Positions 1-8,019 of a DNA stretch of 45,057 nt are shown piece by piece. How positions within the stretch are numbered: the first letter of the stretch is position 1; every line of letters begins with the position of its first letter. The notes under the pieces are model-generated. The model had not been told where the DNA came from and did not search any database. It was given only the letters and a program-made list of their open reading frames with translations. A program made the position numbers and the translations under genes. This DNA is from an uncultured Sutterella sp. (GTDB taxonomy: Bacteria > Pseudomonadota > Gammaproteobacteria > Burkholderiales > Burkholderiaceae_F): contig UQUR01000012.1 of the NCBI GenBank assembly GCA_900544345.1, positions 1 through 45,057 of the forward strand, in the 5' to 3' direction.

Positions 1-2029
1 CGTCCATATTGCCAGCAGTAGCATCGGTAGATAAGCGACCGTAGCGAGCTAAGCCGTTTACAAAGAGGCCGGAATCAAACATGCGGCTTGCGTACAGAGA
101 CAACGTATAAGCATCGGTATCAGCCTGACCGTTACTCATATCAGCGTCGCCATTCATGTAAGAGAAGGCAGCACCGGCAACCCAGTTTCCGATCGTAGCA
201 TCAGCACCGACTTGAACCGTGGTTGTTGTCAAATCAACGCTTGCGTCGTCATAGGCACTTTCACCACCATAGACCTGAGCCCAAGCACCATAAGCGTGGC
301 TGTTATCACGCAAAAATTCCATGCGCTGATTGGTGTAGGCCACTTCATCACGCCAAGCAACCAATGCAGCAGCGTTAACACCCTTCATGGATAAGAGCTT
401 CGTGTTCTCTTGGATTTGAACGTCAGAAGCTTTGTTATCAGCAGTAACGTTCATTCTCATTTCGCCCTTGATATCGCCTTCTTGAACGATATTGGTCTTA
501 GCAGCTTGAGCATCAACCTTTGCATTCAAGGATTCCATAACGCTTTGTGCGTCATCTACATCATCAGCGGTTATTCCACGAGCTCTAACGGACAATCGAG
601 TATTCTTAGCTGTTGTTTCAACACTGACGGTACCCGATTCCACTGTCTTACCATCGGTCTTAGCGGTCAAATTAATCGTACCGCCGGTACCGGTCAAATT
701 CTCGATTTCAACAACCTGATCAGCACCGTGTCGAACATTGATCACACCGTCATTGAGTTTGAGGACATTAAGACTCTGCGAACCTCCTTTAAGAGTCGTT
801 CCGCCCATCTCACTTTCCCAATTATCAACGATGGTAGGATTCCACTGAGCACCATCGGATAGTGTTAACGAAAGACCAGTTACCTTCGTTGTGTCACTGC
901 CTTCTGCTGTTTCAGGGTATTCTCTGGAAACATTGCCGGTCCAGGAGGAATCAGGGCCGGATAAGTCAATGTTCACGTACGCATCAATGATATTGCCACT
1001 GTTATTGCTACCACCAGGAGTTTCGAAATTAATATTGCCATTCAGAACGACCGTTCCTTGACCATCTTGATTGATATTGACAGTGGAATATCCACGCACA
1101 TCAATTGCAATTGGAGCGTTAACGGTCAAATTGCCGGCAATATCAACAAGCCCGTTGGAGAAAGCCAAAATACCGTGAGTGTCTGCATTAATCGTTGTTT
1201 GATTAGCTTTAATAATCGTGGTAGCCCGATCGGTATCCCCAGGATTTTTTTCCTCTGTATTATTGCCTACATGTATCCCCATGCCAGAATTAATGCTTAA
1301 GGTGTCGGTTTCAATGAGCATTTGACTTTCATTGTTAGTCAAACCGTACCCTTTGGCATTAATGACGACGTTTTTGCCTTTAATTTTTGTATCGGAGTCA
1401 AGTGCCAGTTTCTGGCTAGTTGCGTTATTACCCACGCCATGTCCAGAGGATGTGATACTGATGTCTGTTGCCTCTAAATCTAAAACACTGCCAAAATTCA
1501 AGATACCATAGGAGCGATCACTACCTGATGCTGTGATGTAAATCGAGTTGGTCTTTTCGTCTCCCATTCTAATAGTTGAAGACTTTTCTGATCCTCCGAG
1601 ATCAGCCTTTATTGCATTGACTGCTTGAGAACCATCCGATAAAGCTTTGACGACAATGTCAGTTCCGGTTACATTTAATGTGCTGCCAGATTCAACTCTT
1701 AACGCATTAATATTTGTAGATGTTCCTGTTGTAGAGCCTGAACTGAGCACAACTGTGTTCTGACCTAAAATATTGACAGTAGACTCTGTGCCGACAAAAA
1801 TCGAGTTTATTTTCGCAGTGGCAGTTATATCATCCGAGGTCACTGTCAAAGTTTTTTTGTTGCTCCAATAAATCGCTTGGGCCAAATTGGGATTTTCTAA
1901 AGATCCTTCCTGAAAAGTAGCATCTTTGTTTCCAACATCGAAACTACTAATGCTTTTTGCATACGTAGTAGAAGATAGAGTAAGCAGCGCGGCTAAGATA
2001 GCCGTCTGAAGAGTAGAACATTTCAACAT
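1..2029 (-). CDS. Autotransporter adhesin-like protein, 3' part cut off by window edge
   Basis: The frame is open from an ATG at 2029 to the window edge, giving 676 visible residues. The start has an AAGGAT Shine-Dalgarno a few bases upstream. Residues 1-24 form a classical signal peptide ending TYA before KS, without the extended N-terminal region seen in the neighbouring autotransporter. Residues 25 to about 560 are a Ser/Thr/Gly/Asn-rich passenger with short repeated beta-strand patterns typical of a beta-helix. From about residue 570 (FLRDNSHAYGAWAQVYGG) an autotransporter beta-barrel begins with alternating aromatic and small residues; it is incomplete here. Expected role: type V secretion to the outer membrane or cell surface, probably adhesion. 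The ligand cannot be told. It follows a terminator and has its own promoter region with an FNR-type palindrome. Confidence 0.9.
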   Translation of the reverse strand, partial: MLKCSTLQTAILAALLTLSSTTYAKSISSFDVGNKDATFQEGSLENPNLAQAIYWSNKKTLTVTSDDITATAKINSIFVGTESTVNILGQNTVVLSSGSTTGTSTNINALRVESGSTLNVTGTDIVVKALSDGSQAVNAIKADLGGSEKSSTIRMGDEKTNSIYITASGSDRSYGILNFGSVLDLEATDISITSSGHGVGNNATSQKLALDSDTKIKGKNVVINAKGYGLTNNESQMLIETDTLSINSGMGIHVGNNTEEKNPGDTDRATTIIKANQTTINADTHGILAFSNGLVDIAGNLTVNAPIAIDVRGYSTVNINQDGQGTVVLNGNINFETPGGSNNSGNIIDAYVNIDLSGPDSSWTGNVSREYPETAEGSDTTKVTGLSLTLSDGAQWNPTIVDNWESEMGGTTLKGGSQSLNVLKLNDGVINVRHGADQVVEIENLTGTGGTINLTAKTDGKTVESGTVSVETTAKNTRLSVRARGITADDVDDAQSVMESLNAKVDAQAAKTNIVQEGDIKGEMRMNVTADNKASDVQIQENTKLLSMKGVNAAALVAWRDEVAYTNQRMEFLRDNSHAYGAWAQVYGGESAYDDASVDLTTTTVQVGADATIGNWVAGAAFSYMNGDADMSNGQADTDAYTLSLYASRMFDSGLFVNGLARYGRLSTDATAGNMD

Positions 2030-2062
2030 GTTATGATCCTTAAAAGTGAATTCAATTGTCGG

Positions 2063-2104
2063 CTATTTTCCCCCTCCCCTAAAATTAATATTGATCGAGA
2101 TCAA
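2063..2104 (-). promoter_or_regulatory. FNR-type box and G-rich spacer upstream of the first autotransporter
   Basis: TTGATCGAGATCAA at 2091-2104 is a perfect match to the FNR/CRP-family consensus TTGAT-N4-ATCAA. It ends 62 bp upstream of the ATG at 2029. Reading toward the gene, an AT stretch is followed by GGGGAGGGGG (2070-2079) and then AAAATAG. No strong -10 lies exactly 22 nt from the box; GAAAAT at 2065-2070 is the best candidate and sits 20 nt away. The box is seen directly; activation by FNR under low oxygen is inferred. Confidence 0.7.
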
Positions 2105-2143
2105 CTAAAGAGTTCAATTCATAAAACTGAAAAAAATTAAAAC

Positions 2144-2181
2144 TAAAAAGCCCCCAAAACTCGAAAGCTTTGAGGACTTTA
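2144..2181 (-). terminator. Rho-independent terminator of the second autotransporter
   Basis: On the minus strand, just after the stop at 2202, AAGTCCTCAAA pairs (with some G-U) with TTTTGGGGGCTT and is followed by TTTTTAG. It separates the two autotransporter transcription units. Confidence 0.65.
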
Positions 2182-2201
2182 TTGATGGTTAGAAGTTGGT
2201 G

Positions 2202-5200
2202 TTAGAACATATACTTCACACCGACTTTACCGCCGATAGAAGAAGCTCCATCTTCACCGCCGCCAACAGTCATTTGAGCGTTAAGAAGCAAGTTGCCGTT
2301 ACGAGCTCTCAGACCAAAATCAGCTTGAACCGGGCTTGTGTCGATCACATCCTGTTCATGGTTAAAGACTTCAATTTCTTTATCTCCGAATGTCGGGATG
2401 TAAGCTACGCGCATTGTCGGTGCAAAGCTCCAACCGTTTGCATTTTGTTCAAAGGCATTGATACGCAAAGCGATCGGCACCTGAACAAGCGTTTGATCCT
2501 GATCGTCGACCTTGACCGTACCGACATCCATTGCATCAGTCTTGAGCTTAGAAACACGGACACCAATGCTCGGAACGAACTGGAAGGCACCGGCCGTCAA
2601 CTGATACTGAGCACGAACACCTGCAGAATAAATCTTGGCATCAACGCTTTGATTCATTGCTGCCTGTGATGACGAAATATCATTATCAGACTGCACATAG
2701 GCCAACTCACCCACTAACTTGGCAGGACCGAACGATTTAGCAGCATAGAAGGCCACGCCATAATTCTTAATGTCATTCTTGATGGAAGAAACAGAACTAT
2801 TAAGAGAACCTGCACCGTATTGGATGGCACCGCCGGCAGTGATGGTATCAGTGAGTGCAAAGTCAGCACCGAAGGCTCCGTAGCCCATATCCGTTTCAAA
2901 GTTTCCACCGTGATCGAGATGGTCAGCATCATAGCTTTCACCGCTGACATCAACCCAGAGGTTTGCGCCTTGAGCAAAGTCCTGATCGATTGAAGTGCGA
3001 TCAGCAATGGACTGAGCCAACATCATGTCAGCACGGCGAGTCATTGCCTGGATACCGGTCGATGCTAAAGCAGAAAGACCGTTATCAACATCGTAGGAAC
3101 CAACAACCTTATTTCCATCAATCTTAGCTTCAATGAATGGGTTATCGGTCACGACACTCGTACCGTTATCCGTAACCTCACCGGAAGCAAGAGTTAAAGT
3201 AGAAATAGAGGCATTGCTGATACCTAAGTAGCTACCGTCATTCAAAACAATATTGCCTTTAACGGCAGGACCGGAGAGTTTGGATTGATCAACAATCAAC
3301 ATGCCCTGTTTATTAACCGTCAAAGCATTGGCAACAGAGGCAGGAGCAGCCGTCAGACTACCATCAACCAAAACACCGCCCGTAGTACCTAAATCAACTG
3401 TCGTTGCGGTATAGAAAGCAGAGGTAATACCATCAGGGCCCCAAGACAAATCATTGACTGAGGCAATCTTTTCAAACGCAGACGTCGCATCAGCTTTAGT
3501 ACCACCAAAGCCAACTACAGCGTTGCGGCCGCTGACTAAACCGACAGTCAAGGTTTCGTTACCTGTGTAGCCGAAATAGGAAGCGTCGGCAATATTGTTA
3601 GTACCTTCTTTCCATGCCGGGTCAACAAAAATAATGCCTGTCATTCCTTCTAAAGAATTGACAGTCAGGTTACCTGCAACATTGTCTGAGCCAACATTAA
3701 CCGTACCGGAACCAGAAATAGTGTCAATGACAAAATCCTGATTGCCTGTTACGTTAACAGTTGAATTTAACGCAGTAGTCACCTTGCCAGAGATTTGACC
3801 GCCTTTAGCATATTGTCCACCAAGGTTGAGACTAGAGTTTTCTTCAACATTAACATTGACAGGTTGTTTTCCAGAAGTTGAAATAATTTCTGCGCCGTTG
3901 CCAGCAAGTGAGAGCTCTTTACCACCGGTAACAGTCACAGTATTTGCTTCACCCAAATCAATCGCACCAACACTCAAACTTTCTTCTCGATAGGCCACAT
4001 CTGTGCTTGGAACTCCGCCAATCTGAACATTTTTATCTTCAGCATCGACTGTCACTTCATTGAGTTCAACATTGGCACCCACATTTTCAATCTCTTCGAG
4101 AGTGACCGTGTTGTCAACTTCGCCGACCAAGTCTCCTAACATGACGACTTTAGCGTTAGCTAACAAATCTCCAGCGCTTTGAGCATAAGCTAAATTGTAT
4201 TGGGCGTCAGTGATGCCTAAAGTAGCGCCTTCATTGAAAGTAACTTGGTCAGCTGTGTATTTCAGAGCTTCAGCGTCAGTGACAGTAGCTTCGGCATCAA
4301 GAGATTTGGTGAAGACTTGAGCAGAAGAAGTTTCTAAAGTACCGGAAATAACCAACTTGCCGCCGATGGCTTCGCCATTAACATTTTGGTTTCCGCTGCT
4401 GGCAGCATCAGCTATGCTAAATGAGGCAAGAGCAAGTTGTGCTCCGCTATCAACTGTTGCTGTATTTTTGATATTCCAGTCTGAATTAACGCTTAAGCGA
4501 CCGGCTTCAACATCAACAGTACCGTAGTATTTATTCAAGGAGCTATTGATAACCAAATTACCGGCACCAACTTTTGTGATACTGGCGTGTTTACCATCAT
4601 TGTTTTTAGTACCTGTATTTGGGATAGAAGATGCAATACTATCGGTATCATCAGTTGTAACACCTTGACCAATAGTCAATGTTGCTCCTTCATCAATATC
4701 GAAAACAGCATCTGAACCACGATCAAGGAACAAGAAACCACCGGCAGTTGCAGAAGTCAGGTGGTAGCCATAGGTATCAAATGATTCTGCAGTACTGTCA
4801 GAGGAGACTGTATTGCCAAAATACGTCAAATTCTTAGTAATCTTAAAAGTTACATCAGAGTCGCGTTCTACATCAGTTGCATTTCCAGTTGAATAATCAA
4901 CCGAAATAGCACCACCAATTGCGTAGCCTCCAGTTGTACCTTCCGTCTTCAAAGAGATTGCAGAGTTATTAGTAAAGAGTGTGTCCTTGAAAACGGTATC
5001 TGGACTTCCTTTGATCATGACAGCACCGCCACCAGATCCAGTTTGAACAAGTCCGTTTTGGTTTACATTAGCTCCCGTTGAATGTACAGAATTACCCGTA
5101 AAGGTGGCATCTTCAATATTTAGCGGAGAGCCGTACGAGTAAATAACACCACCGTAAACATCATCACTGTCTACTACTGAATTATTTGCAAAAGTACTTC

Positions 5201-6170
5201 CATGAAGCGTTAAGCTTGAGTGAGCATCGCCAATAAAGAAAACAGCCCCAGCTCCATTGCCTCCTTTAAGGATCTGATCGTTTACATCAAAGAAAGCAGA
5301 GACTTTGGTTTTTGTACCTTTATTGACGAGGATGCGCCCTGAGAATGTAGCTCCATCTTCGAAATTTAATTCTGTATCCTCAACTCCAGCGCCTACCAAT
5401 ATGTTACCAACTGTGGTTGAATTCTCTGTGAAATTAATTACATTATTCTTCGCGCTCTTACCTTCTTCTTTTTGGACCATAACAGCATACTGATTGGCAG
5501 CATTGATTGTATTATCGTTTGTAATCAAGCCTTCATCACCGCTGACCAGAATAGCAGTACCGTTTGTAACATTAATGACACCGCTATTTTGCGCAATAGC
5601 ACGAGCTGTTCCAACAGTTCCGCTCACTCCTGTCGGAGCCGCTTCCATACCAACACCAGAAGAGACATTAATCGTCCCTTTATTAATAATCGTATTGCTT
5701 TCTCCATCACCTTTGGAGCTACCAACGGTCATGCCATACGCATTCGAAACTTCAATAAGGGATTCATTAATTGCGGTACCACCCTGATCAGCCATCATGC
5801 CTTTGACTTTCCAGTATTTGGCTGCATTTTCAGAGGCATTATTAAGACTAATTGTGCCTTTATTGACATATGAATGACCATTACCGCTAGCTAAAAGTCC
5901 ATAAGCCTGAGTGTTCTCTCCGGTAATACTCATGTTAAGAGAGTCATTAAAAACCTTCTGAGTTTCTTGAGCTGTTGTACTGGAATAACCACTGTTTCCT
6001 TCTGTTAAAGAATAATCTGCAGCTCCAGCAACTCCACTACTCAAAGCAGAGACAACTGCAACAGCAACAACAGTTCTTGTGCCTTTTTTCTGAATAGCAG
6101 AAGTGAGTTCGTTTACGACCATAAACGATCCACGCGCTTTATTGAAAATAACCTTAAAAGTTTTATTCAT
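2202..6170 (-). CDS. Large autotransporter with ESPR-type signal and Pmp-like GGA[IV]/FxxN repeats
   Basis: A 1322-aa protein. Residues 1 to about 25 (MNKTFKVIFNKARGSFMVVN...) match the extended signal peptide region of type V secreted proteins, followed by a hydrophobic core and likely cleavage after VAGA near residue 50. The passenger (about 51-1040) is a low-complexity beta-helix. Between residues 327 and 454 it has alternating FxNN/FxGN motifs (327, 357, 399) and GGVI/GGAV/GGAI motifs (340, 381, 419), the pattern of chlamydial polymorphic membrane proteins. The last ~270 residues are an autotransporter barrel ending in Phe (KYMF), as required for BAM recognition. The start at 6170 has a GGAGG Shine-Dalgarno. 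Likely a surface adhesin; the ligand is unknown. It has its own FNR-type promoter with a homopolymeric G tract. Confidence 0.93.
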   Translation of the reverse strand: MNKTFKVIFNKARGSFMVVNELTSAIQKKGTRTVVAVAVVSALSSGVAGAADYSLTEGNSGYSSTTAQETQKVFNDSLNMSITGENTQAYGLLASGNGHSYVNKGTISLNNASENAAKYWKVKGMMADQGGTAINESLIEVSNAYGMTVGSSKGDGESNTIINKGTINVSSGVGMEAAPTGVSGTVGTARAIAQNSGVINVTNGTAILVSGDEGLITNDNTINAANQYAVMVQKEEGKSAKNNVINFTENSTTVGNILVGAGVEDTELNFEDGATFSGRILVNKGTKTKVSAFFDVNDQILKGGNGAGAVFFIGDAHSSLTLHGSTFANNSVVDSDDVYGGVIYSYGSPLNIEDATFTGNSVHSTGANVNQNGLVQTGSGGGAVMIKGSPDTVFKDTLFTNNSAISLKTEGTTGGYAIGGAISVDYSTGNATDVERDSDVTFKITKNLTYFGNTVSSDSTAESFDTYGYHLTSATAGGFLFLDRGSDAVFDIDEGATLTIGQGVTTDDTDSIASSIPNTGTKNNDGKHASITKVGAGNLVINSSLNKYYGTVDVEAGRLSVNSDWNIKNTATVDSGAQLALASFSIADAASSGNQNVNGEAIGGKLVISGTLETSSAQVFTKSLDAEATVTDAEALKYTADQVTFNEGATLGITDAQYNLAYAQSAGDLLANAKVVMLGDLVGEVDNTVTLEEIENVGANVELNEVTVDAEDKNVQIGGVPSTDVAYREESLSVGAIDLGEANTVTVTGGKELSLAGNGAEIISTSGKQPVNVNVEENSSLNLGGQYAKGGQISGKVTTALNSTVNVTGNQDFVIDTISGSGTVNVGSDNVAGNLTVNSLEGMTGIIFVDPAWKEGTNNIADASYFGYTGNETLTVGLVSGRNAVVGFGGTKADATSAFEKIASVNDLSWGPDGITSAFYTATTVDLGTTGGVLVDGSLTAAPASVANALTVNKQGMLIVDQSKLSGPAVKGNIVLNDGSYLGISNASISTLTLASGEVTDNGTSVVTDNPFIEAKIDGNKVVGSYDVDNGLSALASTGIQAMTRRADMMLAQSIADRTSIDQDFAQGANLWVDVSGESYDADHLDHGGNFETDMGYGAFGADFALTDTITAGGAIQYGAGSLNSSVSSIKNDIKNYGVAFYAAKSFGPAKLVGELAYVQSDNDISSSQAAMNQSVDAKIYSAGVRAQYQLTAGAFQFVPSIGVRVSKLKTDAMDVGTVKVDDQDQTLVQVPIALRINAFEQNANGWSFAPTMRVAYIPTFGDKEIEVFNHEQDVIDTSPVQADFGLRARNGNLLLNAQMTVGGGEDGASSIGGKVGVKYMF

Positions 6171-6198
6171 ACCTAAACCTCCGTTTAAATAGGTATAT

Positions 6199-6247
6199 CA
6201 GCGCCATGTTACCCCCCCCCTTTAGTTAACCTATTGATATCCGTCAA
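6199..6247 (-). promoter_or_regulatory. FNR-type class II promoter with G9 spacer tract upstream of the large autotransporter
   Basis: On the minus strand TTGACGGATATCAA (6234-6247) matches TTGAT-N4-ATCAA at 9 of 10 positions. Exactly 22 nt downstream is TAACAT (6206-6211), a fair -10, which places the box centre at -41.5, the class II FNR geometry. The 22-nt spacer contains an uninterrupted run of nine G (6212-6220). Slippage in this tract would change box to -10 spacing. Box, spacing and tract are seen; phase variation is inferred. Confidence 0.7.
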
Positions 6248-6394
6248 CCTGAAATGAAAAGTTGCTTAAAAGAGGCAGATTTGTGACGAAAAAGAGACAA
6301 AAGCGAAACAAAAAACACCTTAAATCACAAACTGATGCAATAAAGACTAGGAAGCAAAAAAAGAGAGAAAAGAAAGGAAGGCTGTAAGAACAAA

Positions 6395-6426
6395 AAAGGG
6401 AATCCGTCCTGGATCCCCTTCTTTTT
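6395..6426 (-). terminator. Terminator downstream of rpmF
   Basis: AAGGGAATCC and GGATCCCCTT form a near-perfect 10-bp stem with loop GTCCT. A T run lies on the minus-strand exit side and another T run on the plus side, so it may work in both directions. It ends the yceD-rpmF transcript and shields it from the autotransporter promoter region. Confidence 0.75.
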
Positions 6427-6439
6427 AAATCGACTGTCA

Positions 6440-6563
6440 GAAAATTAATTTTACGAGCATTACTCGTTTTGTCTCCCACCGCAACGTTTTGCACATTGGC
6501 TGTGGGGTTTTCGGCGTTGCCGGCGAAGGCTAAAGTCGAGAAAAACGCTCGAAAGTAATTTTC
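6440..6563 (-). repeat. Long-range imperfect inverted repeat in the rpmF 3' region
   Basis: GAAAATTAATTTTACGAG (6440-6457) is nearly complementary to CTCGAAAGTAATTTTC (6548-6563), enclosing about 90 nt with further short hairpins (ACGAG/CTCGT near 6453-6467; CCCAC/GTGGG). It lies between the rpmF stop and the terminator. It may fold as a structured 3' UTR or small RNA; I do not recognise a known family. Confidence 0.3.
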
Positions 6564-6575
6564 TAATTAAGTGAA

Positions 6576-6755
6576 TTATTCACCCTTAACGTCGATCACC
6601 TTCTTACCACGATAGAAGCCATTCGGGCTGATGTGGTGACGGAGGTGAACTTCACCGGTCTTCGGTTCAACAGCCGTAGCCGGGTTCGTCAAGAAATCAT
6701 GAGCACGGTGATTGCCGCGCTTGTTGGTCGATTTTTTATTTTGTTGGACTGCCAT
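6576..6755 (-). CDS. rpmF: 50S ribosomal protein L32
   Basis: A 59-aa basic protein starting MAVQQNKKSTNKRGNHRAHD, the L32 N-terminal signature, followed by the central PKTGEVHLRHHISPNGFYRG block and ending KKVIDVKGE. It is a structural protein of the large ribosomal subunit. It lies 99 bp downstream of yceD, the usual betaproteobacterial partner, but has its own strong promoter in the gap. The plsX-fabH genes that often follow rpmF are absent; a terminator follows instead. Confidence 0.97.
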   Translation of the reverse strand: MAVQQNKKSTNKRGNHRAHDFLTNPATAVEPKTGEVHLRHHISPNGFYRGKKVIDVKGE

Positions 6756-6784
6756 AGCAATACCCCACTTTAAGAAAACACGCG

Positions 6785-6814
6785 ATTATACCCTAGATAT
6801 GCGCATTTTGCCAA
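6785..6814 (-). promoter_or_regulatory. Sigma-70 promoter for rpmF
   Basis: On the minus strand TTGGCA (6809-6814), an 18-bp spacer and a perfect TATAAT (6785-6790) lie between yceD and rpmF. Transcription should begin near 6778, giving a leader of about 22 nt. Confidence 0.7.
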
Positions 6815-6854
6815 TGCCATTACCTAAAGCTTGGAAAAAAGTTTTGCGATTATA

Positions 6855-7388
6855 TCAGTTTTTCTTCAATAAGTCTCGCAAGTTAGCAAAAGGTTTCGGC
6901 TTTTCAAGTATCTCATGCTCAACGTCTTCATTTAAAACCGAACTTTGAGGAGCTGCACAGTCATCGTGCCTCGGAAAAGACGGCAGAGACAGAATCACTT
7001 CTTCTTGCACCCATTCGGCAACATTGAGGTGTTCAGAGCCCACAATCACTTCCCATTCATCGTCTTCTTCAACCGGTATACGGTTGGCCTCAGCTTCACT
7101 TCTGACAAATAAAAATGGCACTTCTCGATCAATTTCAACATCAACGGGTTGCGTACAGCGAATGCATCGCATCTGCAATTTGCCCTTGACGGTAAGCAGT
7201 GCTGCCGGCAGCCCCCTTACACCTTCAATCCCTTCAATTTCCACTTCAAAGGAATCAGACTCTTCACTATTAATAATTAGACTCTCTAACTCCGGCATCT
7301 CCGAAACCGCCACCTTTGTGTTAATCTTCTGGCGATTGGAAGCAATTGAAAAAATGTCGACGGTTGAAAAATTTTGAGCTTTCGACAT
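6855..7388 (-). CDS. yceD: YceD/DUF177 family protein, 23S rRNA accumulation factor
   Basis: A 177-aa acidic protein of the DUF177 family, almost always next to rpmF. The family has been linked to 23S rRNA accumulation and large-subunit assembly. Family features seen: a central MRCIRCTQPVDVEI segment with the CxxC pair, an acidic stretch (EEDDEWEV) and a C-terminal HDDCAAP motif. I chose the ATG at 7388, which has GGAG 7 nt upstream, over a GTG at 7400 that would overlap that Shine-Dalgarno. It is divergent from maf with only 30 bp between start codons, so the promoters must reach into the neighbouring reading frames. Confidence 0.88.
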   Translation of the reverse strand: MSKAQNFSTVDIFSIASNRQKINTKVAVSEMPELESLIINSEESDSFEVEIEGIEGVRGLPAALLTVKGKLQMRCIRCTQPVDVEIDREVPFLFVRSEAEANRIPVEEDDEWEVIVGSEHLNVAEWVQEEVILSLPSFPRHDDCAAPQSSVLNEDVEHEILEKPKPFANLRDLLKKN

Positions 7389-7418
7389 CACTAACTCCAC
7401 TGATAGGTTACGAGCCGT

Positions 7419-8018
7419 ATGTTACAGAAGAAATTGGTTTTGGGGTCAAGTTCCCCGTACAGAAAAGAATTATTGCAACGCCTGGGTATTCCCTTTGAGT
7501 GCATTTCAGCCGATATTGACGAAAGCAGAAAAGAGGGTGAAACGCCTCAAGCGCTTTGCGTAAGACTGGCTCGGGAAAAAGCACTTAAAGTCAAAGAGCT
7601 TGCGCCTGAGGCGATTGTAATCGGCAGTGACCAAGTCGCAGTCCTGGGTGAATGTATTTTAGGAAAACCTCACACCCGTGAGCGAGCAATTGAGCAGCTC
7701 TCTGCTATGCAGGGACAAACCGTTTATTTTCTGACTGCGCTTTGTGTAGTGGGAGAAAAGGGAGAGATTTTTGAAACCATGGTGCCGACGGTGGTCACGA
7801 TGAAAAAACTCTCACAATCAACGATTGAACATTATCTTGATCGCGAGCAGCCTTTTAACTGTGCGGGGTCAGCCAAAATTGAAAAGTTGGGCATTGCGCT
7901 TATGAAAGAAGTGCAATCGACCGACCCCACTGCTTTGATCGGCTTACCTCTTATTGAAACCGTGAACCTTCTTGCCAAAGCCGGGCTCGAAGTGATTGAT
8001 GGAATTGGCGAGGCCTAA
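7419..8018 (+). CDS. yceF: Maf/YceF nucleotide pyrophosphatase
   Basis: A 199-aa Maf-family house-cleaning pyrophosphatase. The N-terminal LVLGSSSPYRKELLQRLGI is the Maf substrate loop. VIGSDQVAVLGECILGKP contains the catalytic Asp region, and CAGSAKIEKLGIALM and DPTALIGLPLI match the YceF (7-methyl-GTP pyrophosphatase) branch rather than the dTTP/UTP branch. It is predicted to hydrolyse modified NTPs to NMP and pyrophosphate in the cytosol. The downstream methylase begins one nucleotide after its stop, so the two are an operon. The assignment to YceF rests on motif similarity. Confidence 0.87.
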   Translation: MLQKKLVLGSSSPYRKELLQRLGIPFECISADIDESRKEGETPQALCVRLAREKALKVKELAPEAIVIGSDQVAVLGECILGKPHTRERAIEQLSAMQGQTVYFLTALCVVGEKGEIFETMVPTVVTMKKLSQSTIEHYLDREQPFNCAGSAKIEKLGIALMKEVQSTDPTALIGLPLIETVNLLAKAGLEVIDGIGEA

Positions 8019-8019
8019 G

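Noticed and set aside
5472..5873. Antisense frames inside the large autotransporter, also 212-1300 and 2196-2669
   Set aside because: Low-complexity antisense shadows without start signals.
6231..6494. Open frame of 87 codons on the minus strand upstream of the large autotransporter
   Set aside because: It runs through the FNR box and the rpmF terminator, has a Phe/Cys-rich composition and no Shine-Dalgarno.
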